Below are positions 61,893 to 64,000 of a DNA stretch of 64,000 bases, in pieces. The stretch is from Streptomyces sedi (GTDB lineage: Bacteria > Actinomycetota > Actinomycetes > Streptomycetales > Streptomycetaceae). The stretch is from NCBI RefSeq assembly GCF_006335015.1, contig NZ_VDGT01000025.1, positions 37,305 to 101,304 of the forward strand, given 5' to 3'. The notes under the pieces are model-generated. The model searched no databases. It had not been told where the DNA came from and was given only the letters and a program-made list of their open reading frames with translations. A program made the position numbers and the translations under genes. How positions within the stretch are numbered: position 1 is the stretch's first letter; every line of letters starts with the position of its first letter.

Positions 61893-62411
61893 TCACGCCT
61901 CGCCCGGGGCCGCGAAGTCACCGGCCGCCACCCGCAGCGGGCGCAGCATGGCGAAGACCTCCCGGCACTCCTCGTCGTCGTAGGCGCCGAGCCCGAAGTC
62001 GGCGGCCATCAGGTCCCTGGTGGCCTCGTCGCAGACCTCCCGGCCGCGCTCGGTGATGGAGGCCAGCACGCCGCGTCCGTCGTTCGGGTTCGGCCGCTTG
62101 GTGACCAGCCCCGAACGCACCAGCCGGTCCACGGTGTTGGTGACGGAGGTGGGGTGCACCATCAGCCGCTCGCCGATCTTGGACATCGGCAGCTCGCCGG
62201 CCCTGCTGAAGGTGAGCAGCACCAGCGCCTCGTAGCGGGCGAACGTCAGGCCGTGCGGCCTGACCACCGAGTCGACCTCCGCCAGCAGGATCTGGTGCGC
62301 CCGCATGATCGAGGTGATCGCGGCCATGGACGGCACGGAGCCCCATCGCTGCTTCCACAGGTCGTCGGCTCGCGCGATGGGATCGAACGGGAGACTCAGC
62401 GGCTTCGACAC
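61893..62411 (-). CDS. MarR-family transcriptional regulator
   Basis: A 172-residue regulator with an N-terminal extension (SLPFDPIARADDLWKQRWGS) and a MarR winged helix (LPMSKIGERLMVHPTSVTNTVDRLVRSGLVTKRPNPNDGRGVLASITERG). It lies two genes upstream of icmA on the same strand. The TTGGACGTCCAA palindrome at the icmA promoter is a plausible target, so an acyl-CoA-responsive repressor is possible; this is inference. GTG 62411 was chosen because TAGGGT lies 7 nt upstream and no ribosome site exists. Confidence 0.88.
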   Translation of the reverse strand: MSKPLSLPFDPIARADDLWKQRWGSVPSMAAITSIMRAHQILLAEVDSVVRPHGLTFARYEALVLLTFSRAGELPMSKIGERLMVHPTSVTNTVDRLVRSGLVTKRPNPNDGRGVLASITERGREVCDEATRDLMAADFGLGAYDDEECREVFAMLRPLRVAAGDFAAPGEA

Positions 62412-62418
62412 GAGGGCG

Positions 62419-62424
62419 ACCCTA
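62419..62424 (-). promoter_or_regulatory. -10 box for leaderless marR mRNA
   Basis: Minus-strand TAGGGT is separated by 7 nt from the GTG at 62411. Confidence 0.5.
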
Positions 62425-62577
62425 CCCGGCACGCCGGTGACGGATGCGGCCGTTGTGGTGAATCTCCCGGGGGCGCGGGCCAGTTCCCGCGCGCCCCGTC
62501 CGGGGGCGGTGCGCGCCCGGGAACCGTCCGCACGCTCCGTCATGCCTCGACTACGACAGGTCGCGGGTCGTGGCACC

Positions 62578-63630
62578 ATGACGCACATGCCCGGCCCCAC
62601 CACCGCAGTGTTCCGCGCGCCCGACCGGCCCCTGTCGCTCCCCCTGGCACTCTCCTCGCTGACGCTCGCCCTGCTCGCGCTCGGCTGCTCCTCGGGCGAC
62701 ACGACGCCGCCCGGCGGCGAGAGCGGCTCCGAGGGGCAGCTCATCAACGACACCTCGGAGTTCTGGGTGGACTCCGACTCGCCCGCGGCCCGGCAGGCAC
62801 GGGAGTGGGAGGAGTCCGGCCGCGCGGACGAGGCCCGGTTGGTGCGGCGGATCGCCGACCGCCCGCTGTCGCACTGGCCGCCTGAGGGCGACCCGGCGCC
62901 GCTGGTCAGGGACGTCACCGAGGCCGCGACCGAGGCGGGGCGGACGGCGCTGCTGGTCGCGTACAACATCCCGCACCGCGACTGCGGCCAGTACTCGGAG
63001 GGCGGCGCGCCCAGCGACGACGCCTACCGGGACTGGATCGACACCCTCGCCGACGCCGTCGGCGACGCCGAGGCCGTCGTCGTCCTGGAACCGGACGCCG
63101 TTCCCCACACCCTCGACGGCTGCACGGCGCCGATGTACGTCCAGGACCGCTACGCGCTGCTCTCCGAGGCCGTCGACCGCCTCAAGCGGCAGCCGGGCAC
63201 CCGCGTCTACCTGGACGCGGGCAACCCCGACTGGGTCACCGACGTCGGCCAGCTCGCGCGGGCGCTGCGCGACTCCGGCGTCGAACGGGCCGACGGCTTC
63301 GCGCTCAACGTCTCCAACTTCCAGACCACCGAGGCCAGCACGGAGTACGGCCGGGAGCTGTCAGGGATGCTGGACGAGGCCCACTTCGTCATCGACACCA
63401 GCCGCAACGGCAACGGTCCCTGGGAGGACGGCGGCGACGAACGCTGGTGCAACCCGCCCGGGCGGGCGCTGGGCACGCCGCCGACCACGGAGACGGGGGA
63501 CGACCTGGTCGACGCCTATCTGTGGGTGAAACGGCCCGGCGAGTCCGACGGCGAGTGCCGCGGAGGGCCACCGCCGGGCCAGTGGTGGCCCGACTACGCG
63601 CTGGGCCTCGCGGAACGCGCGGAGGGGTGA
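62578..63630 (+). CDS. Glycoside hydrolase family 6 (cellulase-like) lipoprotein
   Basis: A 350-residue exported GH6 enzyme that would cleave beta-1,4-glucan by inversion. The signal peptide ends LALGC with lipidated Cys37. The catalytic domain has LLVAYNIPHRDCGQYSEGGA (catalytic-base region), VVVLEPDAVPH (general acid), HFVIDTSRNGNGPW and VKRPGESDGECRGGPPPGQWWPDYA. No cellulose-binding module is present, so it may act on soluble or cell-envelope glucans. ATG 62578 and ATG 62587 are both possible starts; CACCAT 7 nt before the second fits the leaderless pattern. It is divergent from the MarR gene. Confidence 0.9.
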   Translation: MTHMPGPTTAVFRAPDRPLSLPLALSSLTLALLALGCSSGDTTPPGGESGSEGQLINDTSEFWVDSDSPAARQAREWEESGRADEARLVRRIADRPLSHWPPEGDPAPLVRDVTEAATEAGRTALLVAYNIPHRDCGQYSEGGAPSDDAYRDWIDTLADAVGDAEAVVVLEPDAVPHTLDGCTAPMYVQDRYALLSEAVDRLKRQPGTRVYLDAGNPDWVTDVGQLARALRDSGVERADGFALNVSNFQTTEASTEYGRELSGMLDEAHFVIDTSRNGNGPWEDGGDERWCNPPGRALGTPPTTETGDDLVDAYLWVKRPGESDGECRGGPPPGQWWPDYALGLAERAEG

Positions 63631-63663
63631 ACGGGAGCGACCACCCACTAGCCGGTGCCGCAC

Positions 63664-63688
63664 CGTGGTCGACTGACCCCCGCCACGA
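63664..63688 (-). repeat. Remnant of the 122-nt repeat family
   Basis: GTGGTCGACTGACCCCCGCC matches, with one change, the interior of copies 4 and 5, but the flanking arms are missing. It abuts copy 4. Confidence 0.7.
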
Positions 63689-63696
63689 CCAACCCA

Positions 63697-63818
63697 GGGG
63701 CGCGGGGAACTGCGCGAGCAACCGACCGCCGGGGCGAGGACGACACCTCACCCAGACCGGCAAGGTCAGTAGTCGACTGACCCCCGCCACGAATGCACCG
63801 CGCAGTTCCCCGCGCCCC
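63697..63818 (-). repeat. 122-nt palindromic repeat element, copy 4 (inverse orientation)
   Basis: It has the same 20-nt arms as copies 1-3. The reverse complement of its interior aligns with copy 1 (shared GTCGACTACT and CCCCGGCGG.CGGTTGC blocks), so it belongs to the same family in the other orientation. Confidence 0.9.
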
Positions 63819-63881
63819 CAAACAGGCCGCCACCTGCCGAAGGCGAAACCCGCACCCAACCCACCACGCCAGCCCAACCCA

Positions 63882-64000
63882 GGGGCGCGGGGAACTGCGC
63901 GAGCAACCGACCGCCGGGGCGAGGACGACACCTCACCCAGACCGGCAAGGTCAGTAGTCGACTGACCCCCGCCACGAATGCACCGCGCAGTTCCCCGCGC
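63882..64000 (-). repeat. 122-nt palindromic repeat element, copy 5, cut by the window end
   Basis: All 119 visible bases are identical to copy 4, which suggests very recent duplication or gene conversion. It is separated from copy 4 by 63 nt. Confidence 0.9.

Overview
The window looks like a chromosomal segment of a Streptomyces or close relative. Base composition is very GC-rich with GC-biased third positions, GTG and TTG starts are frequent, and the gene content is streptomycete: GlgE-pathway maltosyl metabolism, an F420/LLM oxidoreductase, an icmA-type mutase, a fused SecDF, and a DUF6230/DUF6114 surface operon. From memory, several blocks (pfkA-pta-ackA-pyk, glgB-pep2-treS-glgE, icmA-marR) resemble the SCO54xx region of S. 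coelicolor; this was not checked by search. No transposase, integrase, phage gene, tRNA, rRNA or CRISPR array was seen.

Layout. 80-6363: a same-strand acyl-CoA catabolic run (racemase/CoA-transferase, acyl-CoA dehydrogenase, thiolase, FadB-type fusion) whose spacers carry short tandem repeats and a recurring TTGACCAGT motif. 6537-12637: an RDD membrane protein, glgX, an L,D-transpeptidase lipoprotein, enoyl-CoA hydratase, a small anti-sigma-like ATPase and a small unknown. 12819-16612: a two-gene heterodimeric ABC exporter. 16742-19908: two regulator/redox units (MerR with alpha/beta hydrolase and F420-type monooxygenase; HxlR with a small NAD(P)-binding oxidoreductase). 19979-22555: glycogen phosphorylase. 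22899-28775: a five-gene peptide ABC importer. 29059-30993: a secreted rhamnogalacturonan lyase. 31449-39118: glgE-treS-pep2-glgB. 39094-44536: amidohydrolase, three tandem copies of a 122-nt palindromic repeat, a TetR divergon, a PLP dehydratase, an Rv1733c-like membrane protein and a DksA/TraR zinc-finger protein. 44830-49280: a NarL-type two-component system, a small exported protein and fused SecDF. 49361-55427: pfkA diverging from pta-ackA-pyk. 55541-58173: the DUF6230-DUF6114-Glu-rich protein operon. 58641-62411: thioredoxin-TPR protein, isobutyryl-CoA mutase large subunit, DUF3817 protein and MarR. 62578-63630: GH6 cellulase-like lipoprotein. 63664-64000: more copies of the 122-nt repeat, in the opposite orientation.

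How the parts fit. The window is rich in central carbon and storage metabolism. TreS, Pep2, GlgE and GlgB form a complete trehalose-to-glucan route, while GlgP and GlgX degrade the product. PfkA and Pyk feed glycolysis and Pta-AckA handles acetyl-CoA overflow. The acyl-CoA genes and IcmA handle fatty and branched-chain acyl-CoAs. Exported enzymes (PL11, GH6) and the peptide importer suggest a saprophytic life on plant material.

The main candidates for undescribed biology are the DUF6230-DUF6114-Glu-rich envelope operon with its upstream palindromes, and the 122-nt palindromic repeat family (five copies plus a remnant here, in both orientations). Regulation also shows a recurrent architecture: at about a dozen genes a TAnnnT-like -10 box lies 6-8 nt before the start codon with no Shine-Dalgarno, which predicts leaderless mRNAs and decides several start sites. 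All functional calls are from reading the sequence; no database search was run.
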